From the NCBI GenBank assembly GCA_023488905.1, contig JAMDCQ010000003.1, forward strand, positions 62,001 through 126,000: a DNA stretch of 64,000 nt, read 5' to 3'. How positions within the stretch are numbered: the stretch's first letter is position 1; each line of letters opens with the position of its first letter. Shown piece after piece: positions 9,731 to 18,145 of this stretch. Position numbers and translations under genes: made by a program. The stretch is from Candidatus Bathyarchaeota archaeon (GTDB lineage: Archaea; Thermoproteota; Bathyarchaeia; Bathyarchaeales; Bathycorpusculaceae). Under the pieces are notes generated by a model. It made no database searches. It had not been told where the DNA came from and saw only the letters and a list, made by a program, of their open reading frames with translations.

Positions 9731-9878
9731 TGCATCTGTGTTGTACTGTTCAAATCGCATTATTCAATATAGAAAATCGTTATATACACCAAACTGTAGC
9801 GAGTGTGTTGCCTTCTGGCTTGGCAGATTAATCGTCGGTTTTCGAATAGAAGGCTATGGGAGAGGGGAAAAGTAGGGG

Positions 9879-10061
9879 ATGGCTCGCAAATGCATAGTTA
9901 AGGTAGTGCTAAGTAAGGAACAGAAAGACATTTTGTGTGAATTAGCCCGGCGGTTGGGTACAAGCGAAAGCGAGATGCTGCGCACAGCGCTTATGGATTA
10001 TGCTAAAGACCTCAGTATGGTTAAAGAAACGGTGCATCGAGAAAGAAAGCTGTATGCCTAA
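9879..10061 (+). CDS. Small ribbon-helix-helix-like protein
   Basis: The 60-residue product begins MARKCIVKVVLSKEQKD and continues with two predicted helices (ILCELARRLG and SESEMLRTALMDYAKDL). That is the beta-helix-helix plan of Arc/CopG DNA-binding proteins. A strong purine-rich ribosome site (GGGAGAGGGGAAAAG) precedes the ATG. No toxin partner follows, because the next gene is on the other strand. A regulator of its own or a neighbouring promoter is a reasonable guess. Confidence 0.65.
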   Translation: MARKCIVKVVLSKEQKDILCELARRLGTSESEMLRTALMDYAKDLSMVKETVHRERKLYA

Positions 10062-10097
10062 AATTAAAAACAAAATTAAGAAAAGAAAAGGGTTGGT

Positions 10098-10685
10098 TTA
10101 TCTGCTGCTTTGTGCGACGCGTTCAATTTCGTTGCGTTTAGCTACGCCAGCGCTCTTGATGTCTTTAGCTGCTGCCAAAACGAGTTCGTCTGCGAGTGTT
10201 TCTTGGATGCTTTTAGGGGTGTTGATGGAGGATGCTTTGGCGCCTGCGGTTATGTGGCGTATGGCGAGGTCGATTCTGCGTTGCGGCGCAACGTCAACTG
10301 AGAGGTGATAGACGACTCCACCGTAGCTGACACGTGTTGTGTCTTCGCAGGGGGAACAGTTTTCGACTGCTTGCACGAGGACTTCAACGGGGTTTTTGCC
10401 TGTTTTGACGTTAATGATTTCGAATGCTTCTTTAACGATGTTTGTGGCTTTGGCTTTTTTGCCTGCGTTTTTGCCGCCGCGCATTAATCCGTTGATGAGG
10501 CGTTCGACGATGTTGACGCGGGCTTTGCGGAATCTTTGGTGCTCGTGGCGGCCCATGCTGTGTGGGGCAACCATCGGGGTTAGGTTTAGGTACCGCTGTA
10601 AGCCTATGTCTTTGACTGTGATGTCTTTGAAGCTCCATTTCTGGAAGAGCTTGATTTCTTGGGATTCTGCTACTGTTTGTGACAT
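10098..10685 (-). CDS. rps7: Small ribosomal subunit protein uS7
   Basis: 195 residues, the archaeal length for uS7. It contains the conserved RNA-binding stretches: HEHQRFRKARVNIVERLING, GRGGKNAGKK-like MRGGKNAGKKAKA, and YHLSVDVAPQRRIDLAIRHI. It binds the 3' domain of 16S rRNA and nucleates head assembly. It follows rps12 by 5 nt and is surely in one operon with it. In many archaea this pair follows nusA in the RNA polymerase operon; here nusA is 50 kb away in the window. Confidence 0.97.
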   Translation of the reverse strand: MSQTVAESQEIKLFQKWSFKDITVKDIGLQRYLNLTPMVAPHSMGRHEHQRFRKARVNIVERLINGLMRGGKNAGKKAKATNIVKEAFEIINVKTGKNPVEVLVQAVENCSPCEDTTRVSYGGVVYHLSVDVAPQRRIDLAIRHITAGAKASSINTPKSIQETLADELVLAAAKDIKSAGVAKRNEIERVAQSSR

Positions 10686-10690
10686 AAAAG

Positions 10691-11131
10691 TTACCTTGCT
10701 GGTTTTTGTTTACGTCCATAGACGAGTTCGTTGAGCGATACGCCGTTGACCATGACGACTTTCCATCTGACACCGGGGATGTCGCCCATGGCGCCTCCTC
10801 TGGTGCCTCCGATGCCTTCCACGACGACTTCATCGTGTTCGTCGATGACGTTTAAGGCGCCGTCTCCGGGGAGAAATGCGCTGATGGTGCGGCCGTTTTT
10901 GATGAGTTGTGTTCTGACACATTTGCGGATGGCGCTGTTAGGCTGCTTGGATTCGACACCGACCTTCTCGAGGACTATGCCCCGGGCTTGGGGTGCGCCC
11001 TGCATAGGGTCAACTTTTTCGTCAAGCATCAACATACGTCTGTTAAAGTACCTATCGTGCCAACGGAAATTCTTACGTTTCTTAGCCAATTGCCTTGCGG
11101 CGAATTCGCCTCTTGGAGACTTGGAACCCAT
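10691..11131 (-). CDS. rps12: Small ribosomal subunit protein uS12
   Basis: The start is set at the ATG at 11131 ([15 protein letters not shown]), since the upstream extension is not conserved-looking. The product is 146 residues, the usual archaeal size. The decoding-site loop [19 protein letters not shown] and the segment [17 protein letters not shown] are present. It acts in tRNA selection on the 30S subunit. It leads the rps12-rps7 operon; no elongation factor gene follows. A TATA-like stretch (AATATTTAAAGG on the opposite strand, near 11176-11187) is a likely promoter element. Confidence 0.97.
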   Translation of the reverse strand: MGSKSPRGEFAARQLAKKRKNFRWHDRYFNRRMLMLDEKVDPMQGAPQARGIVLEKVGVESKQPNSAIRKCVRTQLIKNGRTISAFLPGDGALNVIDEHDEVVVEGIGGTRGGAMGDIPGVRWKVVMVNGVSLNELVYGRKQKPAR

Positions 11132-11328
11132 ACTGTAGTTATTCCTTCTTTTTGCACAAGCATAGTTCAAACACTAATATTTAAAGGAAACGAAGATTCA
11201 GCGCCATTTTTGAATTGCCCAGCGCCAAATCAGCCCACCCCACCACATGTACCGCCTGCTTTGGCTGAACAGGTTTAGGGGACAAAAACATAAAAACTCA
11301 GCGGGAAAATAGTGTTGCTGGCGACTGT

Positions 11329-12294
11329 TTGGATAAAGTTGTAGAGTGGCTTCTATCGGGGGAACCGTGGGTTGAGTACATAACCCGCCTCGACCTACTG
11401 CACCAGCCAGAAACCGATGGCGAGGTAGCTGCCGCCAAAGCAAAAATGATAGCTCACCCCAAAGTTGCGGGTTTAGTGGCTGAGCTGCAAGATTGGCCTG
11501 GAAAAGTCATTAGCAGCCACAAAAGCGCAGGTCAACCCTTCCACAAACTCGCCTTCCTAGCCGGCATAGGCTTAACCCAAAACGACCCCGGAATATCAGA
11601 AATCTCTGCGAAGGTTTTGTCTCATCAGTCCGCTGAGGGTCCCTTCACGCTGTCAACAAATGTTCCCGTGCATTTTGGCGGCTCAGGCAAAGATGAGTGG
11701 GCTTGGGCGCTCTGCGACGCCCCCACGCTCGTGTATGCGTTGGCAAAGTTCGGCTTAGCTCAGGATGTGCGTGTGGAAAAAGCTGTGGGTTATCTTGCGG
11801 GTTTGGCGCGGAGTAATGGGTGGCCTTGTGTGGTCTCTAAGGAACTGGGTAAGTTTCGGGGTCCAGGCAGAAAGGATGACCCGTGCCCGTATGCCACCCT
11901 GATTATGCTAAAAGTGCTTCAGCAGTTCCCCAAATGGAAAGACAGCAAAGAGGCCCACTGGGGCGCTGAGAGCCTGCTGGATCTGTGGAGCAGAAGCCGC
12001 ATAGTGCACCCCTACATGTTCTACATGGGAACCGACTTCAGAAAACTCAAATCCCCCAACATATGGTACGACATACTCCACGTACTCGACGTGCTGACAA
12101 AGTTTCCGTGGCTGAAAAGCGACCCTCGCCTCCAAGAAATGGCGCAGCTAGTAGCAGCTAAGGCTGACGGCGACGGCAGGTACACCGCCGAGTCGGTGTG
12201 GCAGGCGTGGGGCGAGTGGGATTTTGGGCAAAAAAAGCAGCCCTCACAGTGGCTAACACTGCTGACGCTTAGAGCGCTAAAGCGAATAGCGTAG
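11329..12294 (+). CDS. Alpha/alpha-toroid-type protein, function unknown
   Basis: The 321-residue product starts with TTG. It has repeated helical pairs with the sequence flavour of squalene-cyclase/prenyltransferase-like toroids (for example DEWAWALCDAPTLVYALAKF, CPYATLIMLKVLQQFP and WLTLLTLRALKRI). Such archaeal proteins are often annotated as hypothetical; the aspartate motifs of true terpene cyclases are not evident. It is divergent from the ribosomal operon and stands alone. No operon context helps. Confidence 0.6.
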   Translation: MDKVVEWLLSGEPWVEYITRLDLLHQPETDGEVAAAKAKMIAHPKVAGLVAELQDWPGKVISSHKSAGQPFHKLAFLAGIGLTQNDPGISEISAKVLSHQSAEGPFTLSTNVPVHFGGSGKDEWAWALCDAPTLVYALAKFGLAQDVRVEKAVGYLAGLARSNGWPCVVSKELGKFRGPGRKDDPCPYATLIMLKVLQQFPKWKDSKEAHWGAESLLDLWSRSRIVHPYMFYMGTDFRKLKSPNIWYDILHVLDVLTKFPWLKSDPRLQEMAQLVAAKADGDGRYTAESVWQAWGEWDFGQKKQPSQWLTLLTLRALKRIA

Positions 12295-12427
12295 CATCAA
12301 TTTGTATGGACATAGTTTCAAACAGCAAACTAAATGGGTGTTTCTGAAGCAAAAATCAATAATCTTTTTATCTTCTGATTAAGGAATCTAATGAGACCTA
12401 TCAATTTGATGGGGAGGACGTGATTGG

Positions 12428-13456
12428 ATGAGTTCCGACCTATTCGCACGTGCAGTCGAAATGTCACTTGATGGCATAGTCATCGGCGACGAAAAGGGAA
12501 TCGTAACCTACGTTAATGAAGCCATAGTGAAAATGATGGATGCCGAAAGCAAAGAAGAATTCGTCGGCAAACATATCCTCGACTTTGTTGACCCCGCGGA
12601 ACGGCAGCGGGCGCTTGAAAACTCGCTTGAATGCATAAAAACTGGGGTCGGTTGGAAGGGGCAATTCACCGCCACAACCAAAACAGGCAAAAAAATCCCC
12701 GTAGAACTAACCGCAGCACCCATAAAAGACGAGAGAGGCCAAGCCATCGCATTCATAGACATCGTGCGAATTATAAGCGACCACATCCAAACCGAAACCA
12801 GCCTCAAAGAAGCCCATCAAAACCTCGCGTTGGCAAACGAGAAGCTCCTCGTCATGGGCGGCATAGTCCGACACGACATAGCCAACAAACTCAACGTACT
12901 CAACATGAAAGCCTACTTAGCCAAAAAAGACCGCGACTTGGAAGGGCTTTTGAACTCCACCCAAACCGCCTGCTCCCAAATAAGAAGAGTCATCGAATTC
13001 TCCCGCGACTACGAAATGCTGGGCAAAGAAGCACTGGGATACATCAACGTCGGCAAAGCATTCGACGAAGTTACCACACTATTCCCAGACACCAACCTGC
13101 AAGTGATAAACGAGTGCCGCGAAGTGGAGGTGATGGCGGATTCGCTGCTAAAGGAGCTGCTCTACAACCTGTTTGAGAACACGCTCAAATACGGCCAAAC
13201 CGCCACCCAAATCCATCTCAGCCACACATTGGAAGGCGGACACCTCAAGTTAACCTACGAGGACAACGGCATGGGAATACCTACCGAGATTAAGCCGAGG
13301 CTGTTCACTAAAGGCGGCGGACAAGGCAGCGGACTAGGCCTATACCTGATCAAAAAGACCGCGGAAGTCTACGGTTGGAACATCGAAGAAACAGGCACAG
13401 AGGGCAAAAACGCAAAATTCACCATAACCATACCACAAACAAACTACAAACAATAA
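12428..13456 (+). CDS. PAS-domain histidine kinase
   Basis: Soluble sensor kinase of 342 residues. PAS domain about 5-120 (MSLDGIVIGDEKGIVTYVNE). A coil leads to a HisKA-like box with the phospho-acceptor in GIVRHDIANKLNVL (near 148). The HATPase domain has LFENTLKYG, the G1 box DNGMGIP and the G2 box GQGSGLGLYLIKK. The HisKA variant HDIANKL is common in archaeal kinases. No receiver-domain partner lies nearby. It is preceded by a GGGGAGGACG ribosome site. Confidence 0.9.
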   Translation: MSSDLFARAVEMSLDGIVIGDEKGIVTYVNEAIVKMMDAESKEEFVGKHILDFVDPAERQRALENSLECIKTGVGWKGQFTATTKTGKKIPVELTAAPIKDERGQAIAFIDIVRIISDHIQTETSLKEAHQNLALANEKLLVMGGIVRHDIANKLNVLNMKAYLAKKDRDLEGLLNSTQTACSQIRRVIEFSRDYEMLGKEALGYINVGKAFDEVTTLFPDTNLQVINECREVEVMADSLLKELLYNLFENTLKYGQTATQIHLSHTLEGGHLKLTYEDNGMGIPTEIKPRLFTKGGGQGSGLGLYLIKKTAEVYGWNIEETGTEGKNAKFTITIPQTNYKQ

Positions 13457-13483
13457 AAAAACTCTGCTCTCTCACACGAAGAT

Positions 13484-13765
13484 TTACCCGAATTGCTCGA
13501 GCACTTGCCGTCCGAGTTCGGTTATTTCGACAGCGTAGAAATCGTAAGGTCCAAATCTTTTTGACGGGGCAGGGTTGTCGATGAGTTTGGATTTTGACAG
13601 GTGTCTCACTGCATCGTTTAGACCTTCAGGCATCAAGCCGGTCTTTTTATGTATTAGGTCCACGTTCACCATTTGACCTTTCTCGAATTCAGATAAAGCT
13701 ACCAGAACTCTTTTGGCTGACGGGTCAAGCATGTCCCAATCGTCTTGTTCAAAATCTTCAACCAT
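13484..13765 (-). CDS. Winged-helix DNA-binding protein
   Basis: 93 residues. Helix-turn-helix elements are visible (VDLIHKKTGLMPEGLNDAVRHLSKSKLI), followed by a beta-wing region (FGPYDFYAVEITELG). The acidic N-terminus is short. This is the fold of small archaeal MarR/ArsR-like regulators. No ligand-binding part is visible. It converges on the histidine kinase gene upstream, with a 27-nt gap. Confidence 0.7.
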   Translation of the reverse strand: MVEDFEQDDWDMLDPSAKRVLVALSEFEKGQMVNVDLIHKKTGLMPEGLNDAVRHLSKSKLIDNPAPSKRFGPYDFYAVEITELGRQVLEQFG

Positions 13766-14069
13766 ACAAAAATCCCTACCCCTAACTAATACGTTCTATA
13801 AATAAAAACCATTTGCGCGCGAATCAAAAGGTTTCTTAACCATTAAAGCGCATTCTAATGAAAAAAGGTATCTATCGATGTCTTCATCTTCAACTTTGAA
13901 AGCACACATCGAACTTTCATTATGTTTTTTCCCGTTCTTGCTGGTTGTTTGAGCCTATTGAACCGAGTATACCAGCAAAGTGTTTTTTCAAAACAGAAGG
14001 AAACCAATTCAAACCATCAGTTGTTTGGGTGGTTGGTTATACAGAAACTATAGAGAAGAGGGGACGATG
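13766..14069. other. Intergenic stretch without a recognised gene
   Basis: About 300 bases with stops in all frames and no convincing ribosome site. An ACTTTGAAAG/GAACTTTC similarity near 13895-13920 is too weak to call. A TATA-like motif near 13795 (ACGTTCTATAAAT) could serve the 13765 gene on the minus strand. Confidence 0.5.
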
Positions 14070-14327
14070 TCAACTGTTATTTTGAGAATGGCCTCGTCTG
14101 TTTCGTTTTCTCCAACCGTGTGCAATCGCTTCTTTCTCTGAAATCGGTTTTACAATAAGGTGCTTTTTGTCTTCATCGATTTGGACTTCGCAGGGGGCGC
14201 CGATTTTGAATGGGAAGGCTGTGTCTTCGCTGACTTTGGTTGGGATGTAGACCCAGATTCTTGCGTATTCTTTGCCTTTGCTTGCGGTTTTTCTGCCGAT
14301 GATTGTTCCTATGCCTGTTCGCGCCAA
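14070..14327 (-). CDS. AbrB/SpoVT-like swapped-hairpin protein
   Basis: 85 residues. The core (about 18-62, with ARIWVYIPTKVSEDTAFPFK and later VQIDEDKKHLIVKP) matches the pattern of archaeal SpoVT-AbrB-type domains: strand, conserved I-P, helix, then paired strands. The basic tail KRNRRGH suggests nucleic acid binding. Such proteins act as transition-state regulators or antitoxins. No toxin gene is adjacent. Confidence 0.6.
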   Translation of the reverse strand: MARTGIGTIIGRKTASKGKEYARIWVYIPTKVSEDTAFPFKIGAPCEVQIDEDKKHLIVKPISEKEAIAHGWRKRNRRGHSQNNS

Positions 14328-14451
14328 ATGGACACCGGCTTTTAGTAATGTGTGTGGAGATATGTTACTATATTCGATTACTATGTTGATACACTAACTT
14401 TTTATTCTAATGACAACATAGAGCTAACACACACCAAAAGAGCGTACAAAG

Positions 14452-15285
14452 ATGCAACCAAAACTAACCAATCTTCAGGCAGCCCATCAATCGCTGGGTT
14501 ATCATAAATTGGGTGGGGTTGGTTTGGTGGGGGTGGAGGTTTTGGTGGGGTTGGGTTTGACGGGGCGGCAGGCGCGGGTGTTTTTGGCGGTGTTGCGGTT
14601 GGGGTGTGGGCGGGCGGTGGATGTTATGGGCGTGTCTTTGGTGCATCACCAAGAAATCTACCCCCTAATCAACAGCCTCCTCTCGTTGGGGCTTATTCGA
14701 AAGCACCTCACTAAACCCTTGACTTACACGGCGGCGCCCTTCGCGGAGGTTGCCCAGCAGCTGCTGCAGAAAAAAACCCGCCAGCTAAACAGCCTCACCA
14801 TGCAAACCCAGCAGCTCGCAGAGCGACTCCAGACCTGCCCCCGCCCCCCGCAGACGGCGACGCCCTGCTTTGGAACCCTCTTCGGCTCCGAACAAACCAA
14901 AAAACACCACCAAGCCATAGCCGAAGCACAGGGCAGCATCGAGTTTGTTGTGAGTTGGGTGCGGTTTAGGCAACTCTGCTTCCACTGCGAGGCCGAACTG
15001 AAAGCAGCGCTTAAGCGAGGCGTGCGGATACGGGTTGCTGTGGAGAAGCCGCCCCGCCACAATTACCCCAAATGGATAGGTACGCTGGATGGCTCGGCTT
15101 TTGAGCTGCGGGAAATGGCTGCGGTGCCCCCGGTTGCCTTCGCCATCTTCGACGGCGCAGAGGTGGCGGTGGCTTATGAACCTACAACACGCTTAACCCT
15201 CGGACCCGACCTGTGGAGCAGACATCCCGGGGTGGTGGCAGTGTGCTGCGGCTATTTCGATAGGCTATGGGCAGCCCTGAAGTGA
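14452..15285 (+). CDS. TrmB-family transcriptional regulator
   Basis: 277 residues. The N-terminal winged helix begins at the TrmB signature LTGRQARVFLAVLRLGCGRA (about 37-95). A coiled linker follows (about 105-130), and then a C-terminal PLD-like/TrmB effector domain (about 140-275). The codons around 14510-14640 are very G-rich, giving a Gly/Val-rich start. Family members bind sugars or other ligands and repress or activate nearby genes; the target here is unknown. The wing helix differs from the usual TrmB sequence, so the ligand cannot be inferred. Confidence 0.7.
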   Translation: MQPKLTNLQAAHQSLGYHKLGGVGLVGVEVLVGLGLTGRQARVFLAVLRLGCGRAVDVMGVSLVHHQEIYPLINSLLSLGLIRKHLTKPLTYTAAPFAEVAQQLLQKKTRQLNSLTMQTQQLAERLQTCPRPPQTATPCFGTLFGSEQTKKHHQAIAEAQGSIEFVVSWVRFRQLCFHCEAELKAALKRGVRIRVAVEKPPRHNYPKWIGTLDGSAFELREMAAVPPVAFAIFDGAEVAVAYEPTTRLTLGPDLWSRHPGVVAVCCGYFDRLWAALK

Positions 15286-15308
15286 ATGGTGCAGGTAGCT
15301 TTTGCCAA

Positions 15309-15567
15309 CATATTTGGCGCCTAATATCCAAGCTATGCACTGCACCTATAGAGGGGATAGAGCACCGACATATTTGGATCCTAATAGTGGTTCTATGTTG
15401 GAACCTATAGAGGGCAGGTGTTTTTTTTTGGTTTGGTTGAGTTTTCCTGTTAGGGTTGGGATTACGATTCCTAGTGGGCAGGGTGTCGATGTTTTGATGT
15501 CTTGGAAGTAGACGGTGCACTCATATTTGGCGTCTATTAGGATATCTATGCAGAAACCTATAGAGGG
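15309..15567 (+). repeat. Three copies of a 46-bp intergenic repeat (family R1)
   Basis: Copies lie at 15309-15356, 15369-15414 and 15522-15567. Each begins CATATTTGG, has CTAATA or CTATTA about three bases later, then a TATG core, and ends ACCTATAGAGGG. The first two are 60 bp apart. A fourth copy is at 59102-59147, in the same orientation. The spacing and the open middle suggest a DNA or RNA element rather than coding DNA. The 430-bp gap between the TrmB gene and hdrA holds no other gene. Confidence 0.75.
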
Positions 15568-15602
15568 TAGGTATTGTTGATGAAAATAACCTGTGGCGGG
15601 CT

Positions 15603-15700
15603 CTATATGTAAGGGAGTGGATAGGTCGGCTGAGCAGCAAAGCGACGCTATTTTGCGGCTTTATATAAGGGAGGGGAGGTAGACGCTGAGACGTCGCGTG
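15603..15700 (+). promoter_or_regulatory. Two TATA/G-run elements (family R2)
   Basis: Two related stretches in tandem: CTATATGTAAGGGAGTGGA at 15603 and TTTATATAAGGGAGGGGAGG at 15660, each followed about 10 bases later by GCTGAG. The same TATA box plus G-run plan recurs at 19281-19320, 42991-43079 and 52533-52643. They look like promoters, yet read toward the 3' end of hdrA with no ORF behind them. A small RNA is a possibility. Confidence 0.45.
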
Positions 15701-15715
15701 AATCCAACATTTGGG

Positions 15716-18145
15716 TTATTTGCGTTTAAGCATGTTCTCAAGGATCGGTTTTAGTTTAGCGTTTTCTGCCTGTATCTTTTCTTTTCCCAGTGCTTTGCGT
15801 TGGCTGTCGATTTCTCTGATGACTTCAGCGTAATGGATGCCTTCAGCGGCTGAAACGTATTCGACGCGGAACCGCTCAGGACTCATACCCAGCTTGGTCA
15901 GCATGGCTTTGAGGGCGTCGGTTCGATCTTTCATCTTATAGTTACCGCTAATATAGTGGCAGTCGTAAGGCAAATGACACGCACCAATCAACACCGCACC
16001 AGCACCTAACCGCAGCGCTTCCAACACAAATTCGCGGGCGACTCTACCGCTACACATGACGCGGATAGCGCGGACACTTGCAGGGTAATCACATCGGCTA
16101 ATGCCCGCAAGGTCTGCGCCTGCGTAGCTGCACCAGTTGCAGAGGATGGCGAGGATTTTATCTTCAGGGTTAGTTTCCAGCGCCGCATGAATCTGCGCCA
16201 AAACCTGCGCGTCAGTAAAATGCATCTGGGTGATGGCGTGTGAGGGGCATTCGGCGACGCATGTTCCGCATCCGTGGCAGCTGGCGGTTATGATCTTGGC
16301 GGGTTGATCTGCGTCTTGGCGGATGGCGCCGTATGGGCACTTGTCAACGCAGGCACCGCATTTCTTGCATTTCTCTTCGTCTACGATGCTGATTATGGGT
16401 TCAATCTTCCACTTCGGCTTACTAATCACCGTAGCCGCACGCGAAGCTGCACCGCTACCCTGCGAAACACTATACGGAATATCCTTCAAACCCGCACAGG
16501 CACCTGCAAAAAAGACGCCGTCGGTGGGTGCATCCATCGGTTTAAGTTTAGGGTGAGCTTCCATGAAAAAGCCGTTGGCGTCGCGACTCAGGTTAAGGAT
16601 GCGGGCAACTTCGTCTGAACCCTTTTTAGGAATCGACGCCGTAGCAAGCACAACCATGTCCGCTTCAACCTCAATGGGCTGACCCAACAGCGAATCCTCA
16701 CTATGCACCATCAAATTATGAGTGACGGGGTCTTCATCGATTCGGCTAACTCTGCCTCGGATAAAGTTCACGCCTCGCTCCCTTGCGCGGTCATAGAATT
16801 CTTCGTAGCCTTTACCTGGACTGCGTATGTCCATATAGAAAACGTAGACTTCCACGTCTTCCTTGTACTTCTCCTTAAGCTGCACAACATGCTTCAGCGT
16901 GTACATGCAGCAGAAGTTGCTACAGTAAGGGTAATGTTGTTTGTCTCGGCTACCGACGCATAGAATGAAGGCTATGCGGTGGGGTTTTTTGCCGTCGGAT
17001 TGGCGAATCACTTTGCCGCCTGTTGGACCCGCCGCGAGAATCAGCCGCTCGAACTCCATGCCAGTGATGACGTTGGGGTATTTGCCGTAACCCAAAAGCG
17101 GCATATCATAAGGTTCGTAAACGTCAAAGCCAGTGGAGACAACTATGGCGCCGACTTCAATGTCCACTTCCTGCGGTTTCTGATCAAAATCAATCGCGTC
17201 ACGTTCCCCGCACGCTTCAGTGCATTTGAAGCATTCAATGCAGTAATCGCGGTTGATGCTGTAAACCAGCGGCACGGTCTGATCAAAGGGCACAGAGATG
17301 GCTTTGCGTGTGCCGAGGTTGTTGTCCCATTCGTTGGGGTACTCGATGGGGCAGGCGTCTTTGCATTCGCCGCAGCCCGTGCATTTCTCAGGGATTACGA
17401 AGCGGGGGTTTTTGCGGATTTTCACCTTGAAATTGCCTATGTAGCCCTCGCATTTGACGAGGTCGCTGTTGGCGAAGATCGTGATGTTGGGGTGACGGGC
17501 GCAGTCCACCATCTTTGGGCCTTCGATGCAGATGCTGCAATCCAAGGTTGGAAAGGTTTTGTCCAATGCTGCCATGTGGCCGCCGATGCTCTGCGTACTT
17601 TCAACCATGTAAACTTTGAAGCCCTGCTCAGCAAGATCCAGCGCAGCGTTAATTCCTGCGATGCCGCCGCCGATGATAACCGCCTTATTGGTGACTGGCA
17701 CCTCGATTGTTTGAAGTGGCTGCATCAAACGGACCTTAGCAACTGCCATCTTTACCGAGTCCTTTGCGCGTTCTGTTGCTGCGGCGGGGTCGCTTTGGTG
17801 GCACCATGAGGCGAATTCGCGGATGTTAGCCATCTCATAGAGGAAACTGTTCAGGCCAGCTTCGGCGACTGTTCGGCGGAAGGTGGGTTCATGCATGCGG
17901 GGGCTGCAGGCGGCTATGACGACGCGGTTGAGTTTCTGTTGGCGGATGGCTTTGCGGATTTCTTCCTGTCCCGGGTCAGCGCAGGTGTAGCGGTTCTCTT
18001 TAACGTAAACCACGTCTGGGATGGTTTTGGCGAATTCCGCGACTGCATGCACATCAACGGTGCCAGCGATGTTTAAGCCGCAGTGGCAGACGAAAACTCC
18101 AACTCGGAGCGCTTCAGGTTTAGCTGGATCTTGGGGGCTGCTCAT
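15716..18145 (-). CDS. hdrA: HdrA-type flavin iron-sulfur protein fused to an MvhD-like domain
   Basis: 809-residue cytoplasmic electron-transfer protein. The N-terminal HdrA domain has the cysteines VGVFVCHCG and CSPRMHEPTFR. The FAD site GGGIAGINAALDLAEQGF lies near 159. An inserted ferredoxin (about 255-320) has CTGCGECKDACP and CIECFKCTEACG. Two further 4Fe-4S motifs follow (CKKCGACVDKCP, CHGCGTCVAECP). The last ~135 residues, starting ILAILCNWCSYAGADLAG, match MvhD, the subunit linking HdrA to hydrogenase or other donors. In known systems HdrA bifurcates electrons via FAD. HdrB and HdrC are not in the window. It overlaps the polyferredoxin gene by 4 nt, so they form one operon. Confidence 0.93.
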   Translation of the reverse strand: MSSPQDPAKPEALRVGVFVCHCGLNIAGTVDVHAVAEFAKTIPDVVYVKENRYTCADPGQEEIRKAIRQQKLNRVVIAACSPRMHEPTFRRTVAEAGLNSFLYEMANIREFASWCHQSDPAAATERAKDSVKMAVAKVRLMQPLQTIEVPVTNKAVIIGGGIAGINAALDLAEQGFKVYMVESTQSIGGHMAALDKTFPTLDCSICIEGPKMVDCARHPNITIFANSDLVKCEGYIGNFKVKIRKNPRFVIPEKCTGCGECKDACPIEYPNEWDNNLGTRKAISVPFDQTVPLVYSINRDYCIECFKCTEACGERDAIDFDQKPQEVDIEVGAIVVSTGFDVYEPYDMPLLGYGKYPNVITGMEFERLILAAGPTGGKVIRQSDGKKPHRIAFILCVGSRDKQHYPYCSNFCCMYTLKHVVQLKEKYKEDVEVYVFYMDIRSPGKGYEEFYDRARERGVNFIRGRVSRIDEDPVTHNLMVHSEDSLLGQPIEVEADMVVLATASIPKKGSDEVARILNLSRDANGFFMEAHPKLKPMDAPTDGVFFAGACAGLKDIPYSVSQGSGAASRAATVISKPKWKIEPIISIVDEEKCKKCGACVDKCPYGAIRQDADQPAKIITASCHGCGTCVAECPSHAITQMHFTDAQVLAQIHAALETNPEDKILAILCNWCSYAGADLAGISRCDYPASVRAIRVMCSGRVAREFVLEALRLGAGAVLIGACHLPYDCHYISGNYKMKDRTDALKAMLTKLGMSPERFRVEYVSAAEGIHYAEVIREIDSQRKALGKEKIQAENAKLKPILENMLKRK

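Noticed and set aside
15302-15511. Open frame over the R1 repeats with peptide echoes (TYLAPNI, TYLDPNS)
   Set aside because: The third and fourth copies fall in other frames or carry stops, so the repetition is at DNA level. No ribosome site precedes it.
15309-15567. CRISPR array
   Set aside because: Repeats are diverged, spacing is irregular (60 and 153 bp) and no cas gene is present. No CRISPR array was seen anywhere in the window.
16979-17809. Long open frame opposite hdrA on the plus strand
   Set aside because: It is the complement of a clearly conserved iron-sulfur protein, has no ribosome site and no recognisable domain.
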